In this document: piece after piece, positions 55,494 through 62,941 of the stretch | How the letters are laid out: each line of letters opens with the position of its first letter | Numbering within the stretch: position 1 is the first letter of the stretch | From: Polaribacter sp. Q13 | Lineage (GTDB): Bacteria; Bacteroidota; Bacteroidia; Flavobacteriales; Flavobacteriaceae | DNA length: 64,000 nucleotides | Reading direction: 5' to 3' | Assembly (NCBI RefSeq): GCF_016858305.2 | Contig: NZ_CP074436.1 | Span: forward strand, 82,001-146,000 | The notes under the pieces: model-generated | Databases searched by the model: none | Seen by the model: only the letters and a program-made list of their open reading frames with translations | What the model was told of the DNA's origin: nothing | Program-made: the position numbers and the translations under genes

Positions 55494-56705
55494 ATGAAGA
55501 ATTACTATAAATCATATTATAAAGGAAAAATCTCATTTTGGAATACGTTTAGAACAGAATGGAATTCAATTAAATCGGATAAAGCGGTAGTAAGTACTTT
55601 TTTATCTGTAACACTACTTATTTTAGTAGTGTATACGTATATATACTCTAATCAGATAATTAAAGAAGTTCCTGTAGCCATCGTAAACCAAGATGGTACC
55701 AAAATGAGTCGAGATTATATTGCTATGTTAGAAGCTACTGAGGGTACAAAAACAATAACCAAATTCACAGATTTAGAAGCAGCTAAGGTAGCTTACTATT
55801 CTAGAAAAGTTCAAGGTATTGTTATGATTCCAAAGAATTTTGAAAAGGATATTAGAAGTGGTAAACAAACTACGATTACAACTTTTTCTGATGCTGCAAA
55901 TATGTTGTTTTACAAACGTGTTTTAGGAGATGTAACTACGGTTAGTGGATATTTTAGTGCAGGAATAGCAATAAAAAAAGAGATGGCGAAAGGTGTATCT
56001 TTAGATGAGGCTCAGAAAAATTATACACCAATAAAAGCAATATCTACCAGTTTATTTAATACAAATTCTGGGTATGCAACCTATTTAATACCAATGTTAA
56101 CGGCGTTGATTATTCAATTGGTATTGTTGATGGGAATTGGACTTTTAAGTGGTTCTAGAAGAGAAACCATAAGTACGCATACAGAATTTCCAAGAATATT
56201 ACATAAAGGAGGTGTAATAGTTATTTTATTGGCAAAAGCTTGTTTATATACTTTAATTTATTTGGTAATTATTCCAATTCAAGTTGGAATTGTTTATTCT
56301 ATATTCGGAATTCCAGTACGTTCTTCATTATTTACCATCTATGTATTTATAATTCCGTATATATTTTCTGTAGTATTTTTAGGCATTTCTATCAGTTCCT
56401 TTTTTAAAAGAAGAGAAGATTCTATTGTTTTTTTAGTGTTGCTTTCTATTCCGTCATTAATGTTAAGCGGATTGTCTTTTCCTGCGGAAGGATTTACGCC
56501 GTTTTTTAAATTTATATCAGAAATAATTCCATCAACACCAGGTATGAATGGCTTTGTAAAATTAACGCAAATGGAAGCTTCCTTTTTAGATGTAGTAAAA
56601 GAATGGAATCATTTATGGTTTCTAACAATTATTTATTTTGTGATTGCCGCTATCTCTTTAAAATTAAGAGCAAAAAAAGAGGTAAGGTTAAAAAAGGAAT
56701 TATAA
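55494..56705 (+). CDS. ABC-2 type transporter permease, second of two
   Basis: A 403-residue paralogue of the preceding gene, with the same plan: one span near residues 30-50, an extracytoplasmic domain with EVPVAIVNQDGTKMSRDYIAMLEA and VQGIVMIPKNFEKDIRSGKQT, and about five C-terminal spans. The two permeases probably form a heterodimer. It starts 1 base after its partner. As no ATPase follows, the energy source must come from a protein encoded elsewhere, or the complex works differently. Confidence 0.9.
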   Translation: MKNYYKSYYKGKISFWNTFRTEWNSIKSDKAVVSTFLSVTLLILVVYTYIYSNQIIKEVPVAIVNQDGTKMSRDYIAMLEATEGTKTITKFTDLEAAKVAYYSRKVQGIVMIPKNFEKDIRSGKQTTITTFSDAANMLFYKRVLGDVTTVSGYFSAGIAIKKEMAKGVSLDEAQKNYTPIKAISTSLFNTNSGYATYLIPMLTALIIQLVLLMGIGLLSGSRRETISTHTEFPRILHKGGVIVILLAKACLYTLIYLVIIPIQVGIVYSIFGIPVRSSLFTIYVFIIPYIFSVVFLGISISSFFKRREDSIVFLVLLSIPSLMLSGLSFPAEGFTPFFKFISEIIPSTPGMNGFVKLTQMEASFLDVVKEWNHLWFLTIIYFVIAAISLKLRAKKEVRLKKEL

Positions 56706-56813
56706 AATATGGATATTGCTTTTTTTTGATTTGAAATACTTGAAATAACTAAGCTTTTCTTAATCTTTCTCAAATTTCTATTATCTTCGTTTTTCTAAAA
56801 AAAGAAACTTAAA

Positions 56814-57737
56814 ATGAGTAGAAATATAAAAGACTATATAGTTATTGGTTTAAAAGGAATGGCTATGGGAGCAGCAGATGTGGTTCCTGGCGTTTCTGGA
56901 GGTACAATTGCTTTTATTTCTGGTATTTATGAAGAATTATTAGGTTCTATTAGCAACGTAAATCTGGGTTTATTTAAGACCTTAAAACAAGATGGGGTAA
57001 AAGCTGCTTGGACACAACTAAACGGAAACTTTTTAGCTTCGATATTTATAGGGATATTTATAAGTATTATTTCTCTTGCAAAAGTTATTAAATATTTATT
57101 AGAGAATGAGCCTATTTTATTATGGTCGTTCTTTTTTGGTTTGGTATTGGCTAGTATTATTTACATAGCAAAACAAATTACAAAATGGAACGTTATTTCT
57201 TTTATAGTATTAGTTTTAGGAGCTTTTTTAGCCTATTATATTACAACTTTAAATCCTTTAGTTTCAGAAAATTCTTCTCCTTTATTTATATTTCTTGCAG
57301 GAGCAATAGCAATTTGTGCAATGATTTTACCAGGAATTTCAGGTTCTTTTATTTTAGTATTATTAGGTGCATATAAGCCCGTTTTGGATGCTTTAAATAA
57401 CAAAGATTTTAAAACAATTTTAGTGTTTATGGCAGGTGCAGTTGTTGGTTTATTAACTTTTTCTCGTGTTTTAAAATGGTTGTTTAAACATTATAAAAAT
57501 ATCACATTAGCAGCTTTAACTGGTTTTATAATTGGTTCTTTAAATAAAATTTGGCCTTGGAAAGAAACCTTAACATGGCGTACAAATTCTCATGGAGTAG
57601 AAGTACCCTTTAATCAACAAAGTGTAAGTCCTTTTTCTTTTAGTGGAGAAGCAGAATTAACCATGGCAATTGTATTGGCTGTTGTTGGTTTTGTACTTAT
57701 TTTAGGAATGGAAAGATTAGCAGTGGATAAAAAATAA
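56814..57737 (+). CDS. DUF368 membrane protein, PopT-type undecaprenyl-phosphate translocase candidate (copy 1)
   Basis: A 307-residue polytopic protein of family DUF368. The duplicated signature is visible: GMAMGAADVVPGVSGGTIAFISGIYEEL near the N-terminus and AICAMILPGISGSFILVLLGAY in the middle, as in an inverted-repeat transporter fold. DUF368 proteins (PopT) have been shown in other bacteria to recycle undecaprenyl phosphate across the membrane. That would directly serve the polysaccharide and peptidoglycan pathways. The next gene begins right after its stop codon and encodes a second member. Confidence 0.9.
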   Translation: MSRNIKDYIVIGLKGMAMGAADVVPGVSGGTIAFISGIYEELLGSISNVNLGLFKTLKQDGVKAAWTQLNGNFLASIFIGIFISIISLAKVIKYLLENEPILLWSFFFGLVLASIIYIAKQITKWNVISFIVLVLGAFLAYYITTLNPLVSENSSPLFIFLAGAIAICAMILPGISGSFILVLLGAYKPVLDALNNKDFKTILVFMAGAVVGLLTFSRVLKWLFKHYKNITLAALTGFIIGSLNKIWPWKETLTWRTNSHGVEVPFNQQSVSPFSFSGEAELTMAIVLAVVGFVLILGMERLAVDKK

Positions 57738-58745
57738 ATGGTAAAAGAAAGAACTTTTTTACAGAAATTAAGCCTCTTTTTTAAAGGGTTGGCTATGGGA
57801 GCTGCAAACAAGGTTCCCGGAGTTTCTGGCGGAACTGTTTCTTTTGTGCTTGGTTTTTATGAAGAGTTAATTTATTCGTTTAGAAAGATAAATTTAAAAG
57901 CTTTTAAATTACTTTTTAATGGTCGTTTTAAAAGCTTTTACAGCTATGTAAATGGCCCATTTTTGCTATTAATAATGGGCGGGAGTATCTTTAGTTATTT
58001 TAGTGTTTCTTTAGTTTTAGATTATTTTTTGGCAAACTTTGAGTTGTATGTTTGGAGTTGGTTTTTTGGAATGATAATAGGTTCTATTTACTATATTGGT
58101 AAGGACTTTGGAGATTGGGATTTTAAAAATATACTTTCCTTAATTATTGGAGCTACTATAGGAATAGGAATAAGCTTTTTAACACCAGCAACAGAAAATG
58201 ACAATCTTTGGTTTGTTTTTGTTTGCGGAATTATAGGGGTTTCTGGTATGACACTTCCTGGGCTTTCTGGGTCTTTTATTTTAATCCTTTTAGGAAATTA
58301 TGTTTTGTTATTGGTAGATTCTGTAAACGTATTATCTAGTGTAATTGCAAGTTTATTATCAGGAGATTTTAAAGTTTTGTCAGATCCAATTAAAATAAGA
58401 TATTTAAAGATAATTGGTGTTTTTACAGCAGGTTCTGCTTTCGGTTTGGTTTCTATTAGCCATGTTTTAGGATATGTTTTAAAACGTTGGCATCAAATTG
58501 TAAATGCACTTATTATTGGTTTTATTACCGGTTCTTTGGGGATTGTTTGGCCTTGGAAAAAAGTAATTTATTTACAAACAGACGGTAGTTATTTAATTGA
58601 TAAAAAAGGAAATAAAATAGTAGAAAATTACGAACGATTTGTTCCTGATTTTTCGAATACAGAAACGTGGTTTGCTATGTTTTATATAGCAATAGGTATT
58701 TTGTTAATTTTAGCAATAGATTTTTATGGAAGAAAGAAAAAATAA
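57738..58745 (+). CDS. DUF368 membrane protein, PopT-type candidate (copy 2)
   Basis: A 335-residue paralogue of the preceding protein: GLAMGAANKVPGVSGGTVSFVLGFYEEL and GVSGMTLPGLSGSFILILLGNYV are conserved, while the rest has diverged strongly, and it is slightly longer near residues 195-215. Asp in copy 1 (GAADVVPG) is Asn in copy 2 (GAANKVPG). The two may form a heteromer or have different lipid carriers. It overlaps aroE by 20 bases. Confidence 0.9.
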   Translation: MVKERTFLQKLSLFFKGLAMGAANKVPGVSGGTVSFVLGFYEELIYSFRKINLKAFKLLFNGRFKSFYSYVNGPFLLLIMGGSIFSYFSVSLVLDYFLANFELYVWSWFFGMIIGSIYYIGKDFGDWDFKNILSLIIGATIGIGISFLTPATENDNLWFVFVCGIIGVSGMTLPGLSGSFILILLGNYVLLLVDSVNVLSSVIASLLSGDFKVLSDPIKIRYLKIIGVFTAGSAFGLVSISHVLGYVLKRWHQIVNALIIGFITGSLGIVWPWKKVIYLQTDGSYLIDKKGNKIVENYERFVPDFSNTETWFAMFYIAIGILLILAIDFYGRKKK

Positions 58746-59481
58746 AGTTTTTGGTTTATTAGGAAAAGATATTGAATACTCTTTTTCGCGTGGTTATTTT
58801 ACAGAAAAGTTTGAAAAACTGGATTTAAAAAAATGTAAGTATGTTAATTTTGACATACCAAAAATAGAAGATTTTCCGTCCTTAATAGAAGAAGGAGGAG
58901 ATAAACTAAGAGGTATTAATGTTACCATTCCTTATAAGGAAGTTGTAATGAAATACTTAGATAAATTAGATAAAACGGCAAAAGAAATCGGTGCGGTTAA
59001 TACTATTAAATTTACTAAAAGAGGAAACCTAAAAGGCTATAATTCTGATGTGGTTGGTTTTGAAAAATCGATATTTCCGTTGATAAAAAAACAGCATAAA
59101 AGAGCTTTAATTTTAGGTACTGGTGGTGCTTCTAAAGCCATTGCGTATGCTTTAAAAAAGAATGATATTAAATTTAAATTTGTTTCTAGAAACCCAGAAG
59201 GTAAAAAAGAAATTTCGTATCAAGATTTAACGGAAACTGTTATGGAAAAGTATCAGATAATTATCAATTCTACACCAGTTGGTACTTCGCCAAATACGGA
59301 TAGATGTCCAGATATTCCATATCAGTTTATTACAGAAAACCATTTGTTATACGATTTAATTTACAATCCAGAAGTAACTACTTTTTTAGCGAAAGGAAAA
59401 GCACAAGGAGCAACTATTAAAAATGGATATGAAATGTTGCAGTTACAAGCAGAAGAATCTTGGAGAATTTGGAATACGTAA
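58726..59481 (+). CDS. aroE: Shikimate dehydrogenase
   Basis: A 251-residue enzyme reducing 3-dehydroshikimate with NADPH. The substrate-binding residues are in GINVTIPYKE with catalytic K71, the second catalytic residue D108 is in NSDVVGF, and the nucleotide loop is GTGGASKA (131-138). The C-terminal QLQAEESWRIW is characteristic. Somewhat short compared with E. coli AroE (272), normal for Bacteroidota. It overlaps the DUF368 gene by 20 bases, so it is co-translated with membrane proteins of unrelated role. Confidence 0.94.
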   Translation: MEERKNKVFGLLGKDIEYSFSRGYFTEKFEKLDLKKCKYVNFDIPKIEDFPSLIEEGGDKLRGINVTIPYKEVVMKYLDKLDKTAKEIGAVNTIKFTKRGNLKGYNSDVVGFEKSIFPLIKKQHKRALILGTGGASKAIAYALKKNDIKFKFVSRNPEGKKEISYQDLTETVMEKYQIIINSTPVGTSPNTDRCPDIPYQFITENHLLYDLIYNPEVTTFLAKGKAQGATIKNGYEMLQLQAEESWRIWNT

Positions 59482-59525
59482 CAAAAATTGTATGAAAGTA
59501 TAGGAGTTCTATTTTTGTTGGCAAG

Positions 59526-59620
59526 TTAGCGCGTTAGGGATTGCATTGGAAATCCTTTTTATGAAGTATGAATAAAAAGATTGTAAAGGAAAGCCCGACC
59601 TGCAAGGGAACGCCCAAAAA
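59526..59620 (+). repeat. Palindromic intergenic repeat, copy 2
   Basis: About 95 bases downstream of aroE contain AATCCTTTTT (59551-59560) facing AAAAAGATT, inside a longer imperfect dyad, then GGAAAGC and a GC-richer end (CCCGACC, CGCCC). The core aligns in the opposite orientation with the repeat at 41732-41800. It stands out from the AT-rich surroundings. It sits between co-directional genes, where it could terminate or process the aroE transcript. Confidence 0.7.
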
Positions 59621-59731
59621 ATAATTAAACGCTATATTTTTATAGTTAGATAGTTTGTAGATTTAGTAAGTTGTCTGTATCTTTATAAGATATATAATAG
59701 TGTATTATAGTAGACCTTAAACATTGTAGAT

Positions 59732-61621
59732 ATGTTAGAAAATAACGATGAAAACGTTGAAAAGACGGAAAAGAAAATAGTAGAAGTTGTAAATGAAACT
59801 TCAAAAGTTGAAGTTGAAGAAATTATAAAGGATACGGATGATACCGTTGTTGCTGTTGAGGAAATAGAGAAATCTATTGCTGTAGATGCTGAAAAAGATA
59901 CCGAGAAAGAGGAAGAATCTGATGCGGTAGATTACTCTAAATTATCTTTAGAAGATTTAGTTGCAGAACTTAAAAAAACACTTTCTGATAACCCTGTTCA
60001 AAAAATTAAAAACCAAGTAGAAGGTATTAAAAGTGCTTTTAACCAACAATTTGGTGCTCTTTTAGCAGAAAAGAAAGCTGCTTTTTTAGAAGAAGGTGGT
60101 AATTCTATTGATTTTCAATTTTCTAGCCCTATAAAAGCTGATTATAATACGCTGTTGTCTGATTACAAAAAACAGCGAGATGCTCATTATAACGATTTAG
60201 ATAAGCAATTGTCTTCTAATTTAGAAAAAAGACTTTCTGTTATTGAGCAATTAAAAGATTTAATTGAAAATGCAGATACAGCAACCATGTATAAAAGTTT
60301 TAGAGAGTTGCAAGATTCTTGGAAAACGATTGGTCCTGTTTCTAAAAACCACTACAATGATACTTGGAAAACATTTCATCATCATGTAGAGCGTTTTTAC
60401 GATTTACTACATTTAAGTAATGATTTTAGAGATTTAGATTTTAAACATAATTTAGAAGAAAAATTAAAAATCATTGATAAAGCAAATGCATTAGCAGAAG
60501 AACCAGATATTAATATTGCTTTTAAAGAACTTCAGAATTTACATAAAATTTGGAAAGAAGATATTGGACCTGTTTCTCAAGAAATGAGGGAAGATGTATG
60601 GAAAACATTTAGTAAAGCTACTAAAAAAATTCATGATAGAAGACATGATCATTTTAGAGAAATGCGTTCTAAACACCAAGAAATTATAGAAAAGAAATTA
60701 GTGGTGGTTGAAAAGCTAAATGCTTATGATACGGCTAATAATAAAACGCATAACGATTGGCAAAAAAGTATTAAAGATATAGAAGAATTAAGACAAGAGT
60801 ATTTTAATGCTGGTAAGCTTCCGTATTCTAAAAGTGAAGAAGTTTGGCAAAAATTTAAAGCGGCTACAAAGAAATTTAATAGTGCTAAAAATGTGTTTTA
60901 CAAACATGAAAAAAATGATCAGCAAGAGAATTTAAAGAAGAAAATGGAGTTAATTGAACTTGCAGAATCTTTAAAAGAAAGTGATGATTGGGAATCTTCG
61001 ACAAATACTTTAAAGAAAATACAAGCAGATTGGAAAAAAATTGGTCATGTACCTCGTAAATTTTCTGATGATATTTGGAAACGTTTTAAAGCAGCTTGTA
61101 ACCATTATTTTGATAGATATCACGAACAAAAGAACTCTTTAAATAAAGAACAACAAGAAGTTGTAGATGCTAAAAAAGCATTTTTAGAAACAATAAAAGA
61201 GTTAAAAGAACCTACGAAAGACGAAATTTTTGAAGTTATAAATAACTGGAGAGAATTAGGTGTATTGCCAAGAAACGCTAGGCATATAGATGGTAAGTTT
61301 AATAAATTAATAGATAGAGCTTTAGGAGGTTTAGATTTAGATAAGAATGAAGTTGCAATGTTAAAGTTTACACATGTTGTAGATAGCCTTGCAGCAGATA
61401 ACGATGTTAGAAAGTTAGATTCTGAGCAAATGTTTGTTAGAAAGAAAATTGATGAAGTTGTTAAAGAAATTCAGCAATTAGAAAACAATTTAGGTTTCTT
61501 TTCTAATGCGAAAGCAGATAATCCTTTGGTGTTAAATGTAAGAAATAGAGTAGAGGAGTTTAAGGTAGATTTAGCTCTTTGGAAAGAGAAGTTAAGCTAT
61601 ATTAAGAAATTAGATTACTAA
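59732..61621 (+). CDS. DUF349 domain protein with five repeats
   Basis: A 629-residue cytosolic protein. A low-complexity acidic N-terminus (residues 1-70, rich in E, V, K, D) precedes a helical domain and five DUF349 repeats about 75-85 residues apart, starting near residues 185, 262, 348, 425 and 500, each with a pattern such as LQDSWKTIGPVSKNHYNDTWKTFHHH or IQADWKKIGHVPRKFSDDIWKRFK. The family is common in Bacteroidota and of unknown function, possibly nucleic-acid binding or structural. It is followed by a strong terminator. Confidence 0.9.
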   Translation: MLENNDENVEKTEKKIVEVVNETSKVEVEEIIKDTDDTVVAVEEIEKSIAVDAEKDTEKEEESDAVDYSKLSLEDLVAELKKTLSDNPVQKIKNQVEGIKSAFNQQFGALLAEKKAAFLEEGGNSIDFQFSSPIKADYNTLLSDYKKQRDAHYNDLDKQLSSNLEKRLSVIEQLKDLIENADTATMYKSFRELQDSWKTIGPVSKNHYNDTWKTFHHHVERFYDLLHLSNDFRDLDFKHNLEEKLKIIDKANALAEEPDINIAFKELQNLHKIWKEDIGPVSQEMREDVWKTFSKATKKIHDRRHDHFREMRSKHQEIIEKKLVVVEKLNAYDTANNKTHNDWQKSIKDIEELRQEYFNAGKLPYSKSEEVWQKFKAATKKFNSAKNVFYKHEKNDQQENLKKKMELIELAESLKESDDWESSTNTLKKIQADWKKIGHVPRKFSDDIWKRFKAACNHYFDRYHEQKNSLNKEQQEVVDAKKAFLETIKELKEPTKDEIFEVINNWRELGVLPRNARHIDGKFNKLIDRALGGLDLDKNEVAMLKFTHVVDSLAADNDVRKLDSEQMFVRKKIDEVVKEIQQLENNLGFFSNAKADNPLVLNVRNRVEEFKVDLALWKEKLSYIKKLDY

Positions 61622-61643
61622 TTTAGTTAGACCTTTTTATAAA

Positions 61644-61680
61644 AACAAAAAACTCGAAGCGAATGGCTTCGAGTTTTTTG
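61644..61680 (+). terminator. Terminator of the DUF349 gene
   Basis: AAAAACTCGAAGC (61648-61660) and GCTTCGAGTTTTT (61666-61678) form a 13-base perfect stem with a 5-base loop, followed by a T run. It is 23 bases past the stop codon. An almost identical hairpin is at 62112-62145. Confidence 0.9.
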
Positions 61681-62111
61681 TTTATAGGCTGTGCTCCAAA
61701 ATTGTTTAAGTAAAGTTATTTATTTCGTGTGGTCACTTTAAAGTGATTTCTCCCAAAATTCCGAAGAGATCTGTTTTTGAGTTTTGTAAGGTTTTTTATG
61801 TTTTTTAATAACTTTTTCTCAAAAGTTTGTGCTTTTAAGCGTAGAGAGAAATCACACAAAGCTGCTCTACGTTGTGTTCTCTTCTTTATTTGACTTCTCA
61901 CTCCATTCGAAGTGACAAGTTGGAGTTTTGTTCTTTTTTTTCTAACTAGTTTGTATTCCCTGAAAAGTCTCTCTCGAAAGGGTAAACATAGGGTAAAAGA
62001 TTCTTTTTAGAATGACAATCTATGTGTGAAAAAAGAATAAGAAAAATTAACTTAGTCTTGATTCTTGTATCTTTTAGCGAAACAGTCTTGAATCATTTTT
62101 CTATATAAAAC
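61681..62111. other. Noncoding block with nested inverted repeats between two terminators
   Basis: No convincing ORF is present; a 61-codon frame on the minus strand (61716-61901) lacks protein-like composition. The block has a perfect 14-base palindrome TCACTTTAAAGTGA (61733-61746), the inverted pair GTGATTTCTC (61743-61752)/GAGAAATCAC (61846-61855), CGTAGAG (61840-61846)/CTCTACG (61865-61871), ACACAA (61854-61859)/TTGTGT (61872-61877), and a near-palindrome TCACTCCATTCGAAGTGA (61898-61915). Such structure suggests an intergenic repeat or a noncoding RNA rather than a decayed gene. Confidence 0.6.
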
Positions 62112-62145
62112 AAAAAACTCGAAGCTTAAAAGCTTCGAGTTTTTT
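62112..62145 (-). terminator. Terminator of the coiled-coil protein gene
   Basis: AAAAAACTCGAAGC and GCTTCGAGTTTTTT form the same stem as the hairpin at 61648-61678, with loop TTAAAA. On the minus strand it lies about 20 bases past the stop of the gene at 62166 and ends with T residues. Confidence 0.88.
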
Positions 62146-62165
62146 ATAAATTATGTGTAGAAATA

Positions 62166-62939
62166 TTAAGAAAAGAATTTTTCCATTTTTAATTTTTCTT
62201 CTTCCGCTAAGGCAGCATCAACCAAAATACGACCACTATGCTCATCGATAGTAATTTTCTTTCTATTTGCTATTTCTAATTGGACCTGAGGAGGAATAGT
62301 AAAGTAAGAACCTCCAGAAGCTCCACGCTCTATAGCAACAACTGCTAAACCGTTTTTAACTTTAGTTCTAATTCTAGTATAAGCAGAAAATAAGTGTGCA
62401 TCTAAAGTTTGAGAAAACTCATCAGATTTTTTAGCTAATAATTCTTCTTCATTTTGAGTCTCTTTTAAGATAGCATCTAATTCTGCTTTTTTATGACCTA
62501 AATGTTTTTCTTGTTTCGCTAATTTTTCTTTAGTAGCATCAATTACTTCATTTTTCTGAGCAATTTTTGCTTTGTATTCAATAATTCTTTTTTCAGCTAA
62601 TTGAATTTCTAAATCTTGATATTCAATTTCTTTAGATAAAGAATCGAATTCTCTGTTATTTCTAACTTTCTTTTGCTGCTCATCATACTTTTTCATTAAC
62701 CCATTAGACTCTTCAATAGCTAATTTTTTGTTGTTAATGTCCGTTTCTAAGTTTGCTGCATCTTGATTTAAGTTAGCAATACGCGTGTTTAATCCGGCAA
62801 CTTCATCTTCTAAATCTTCAACTTCTAAAGGTAGTTCACCTCTAACGTTTCTAATTTCGTCAATTCTAGAGTCGATTAATTGTAAATCGTATAAAGCTCT
62901 TAATTTTTCTTCAACCGAAATTTCTTTCTTCTTTGCCAT
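62166..62939 (-). CDS. Coiled-coil protein with degenerate C4 zinc ribbon
   Basis: A 257-residue protein: residues 10-180 are almost entirely coiled coil (heptad-rich, Glu/Lys/Leu), and the C-terminal part has the frame of the DUF164/C4-type zinc ribbon family (ERGASGGSYFTIPPQ, IDEHSGRILVD). The cysteines normally found at these places (CxxC twice) are Ala/Ser and Asp/Ser here (GASGGS at 206-211, IDEHSGR at 231-237), so zinc binding is unlikely. The 3' neighbour of Nif3-like proteins in Bacteroidota is often this family. It starts 2 bases after the Nif3-like gene. Confidence 0.9.
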   Translation of the reverse strand: MAKKKEISVEEKLRALYDLQLIDSRIDEIRNVRGELPLEVEDLEDEVAGLNTRIANLNQDAANLETDINNKKLAIEESNGLMKKYDEQQKKVRNNREFDSLSKEIEYQDLEIQLAEKRIIEYKAKIAQKNEVIDATKEKLAKQEKHLGHKKAELDAILKETQNEEELLAKKSDEFSQTLDAHLFSAYTRIRTKVKNGLAVVAIERGASGGSYFTIPPQVQLEIANRKKITIDEHSGRILVDAALAEEEKLKMEKFFS

Positions 62940-62941
62940 GT

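Noticed and set aside
61716..61901. A 61-codon minus-strand frame in the noncoding block
   Set aside because: It is basic, low in complexity and coincides with inverted repeats; no start context or homology is recognised.
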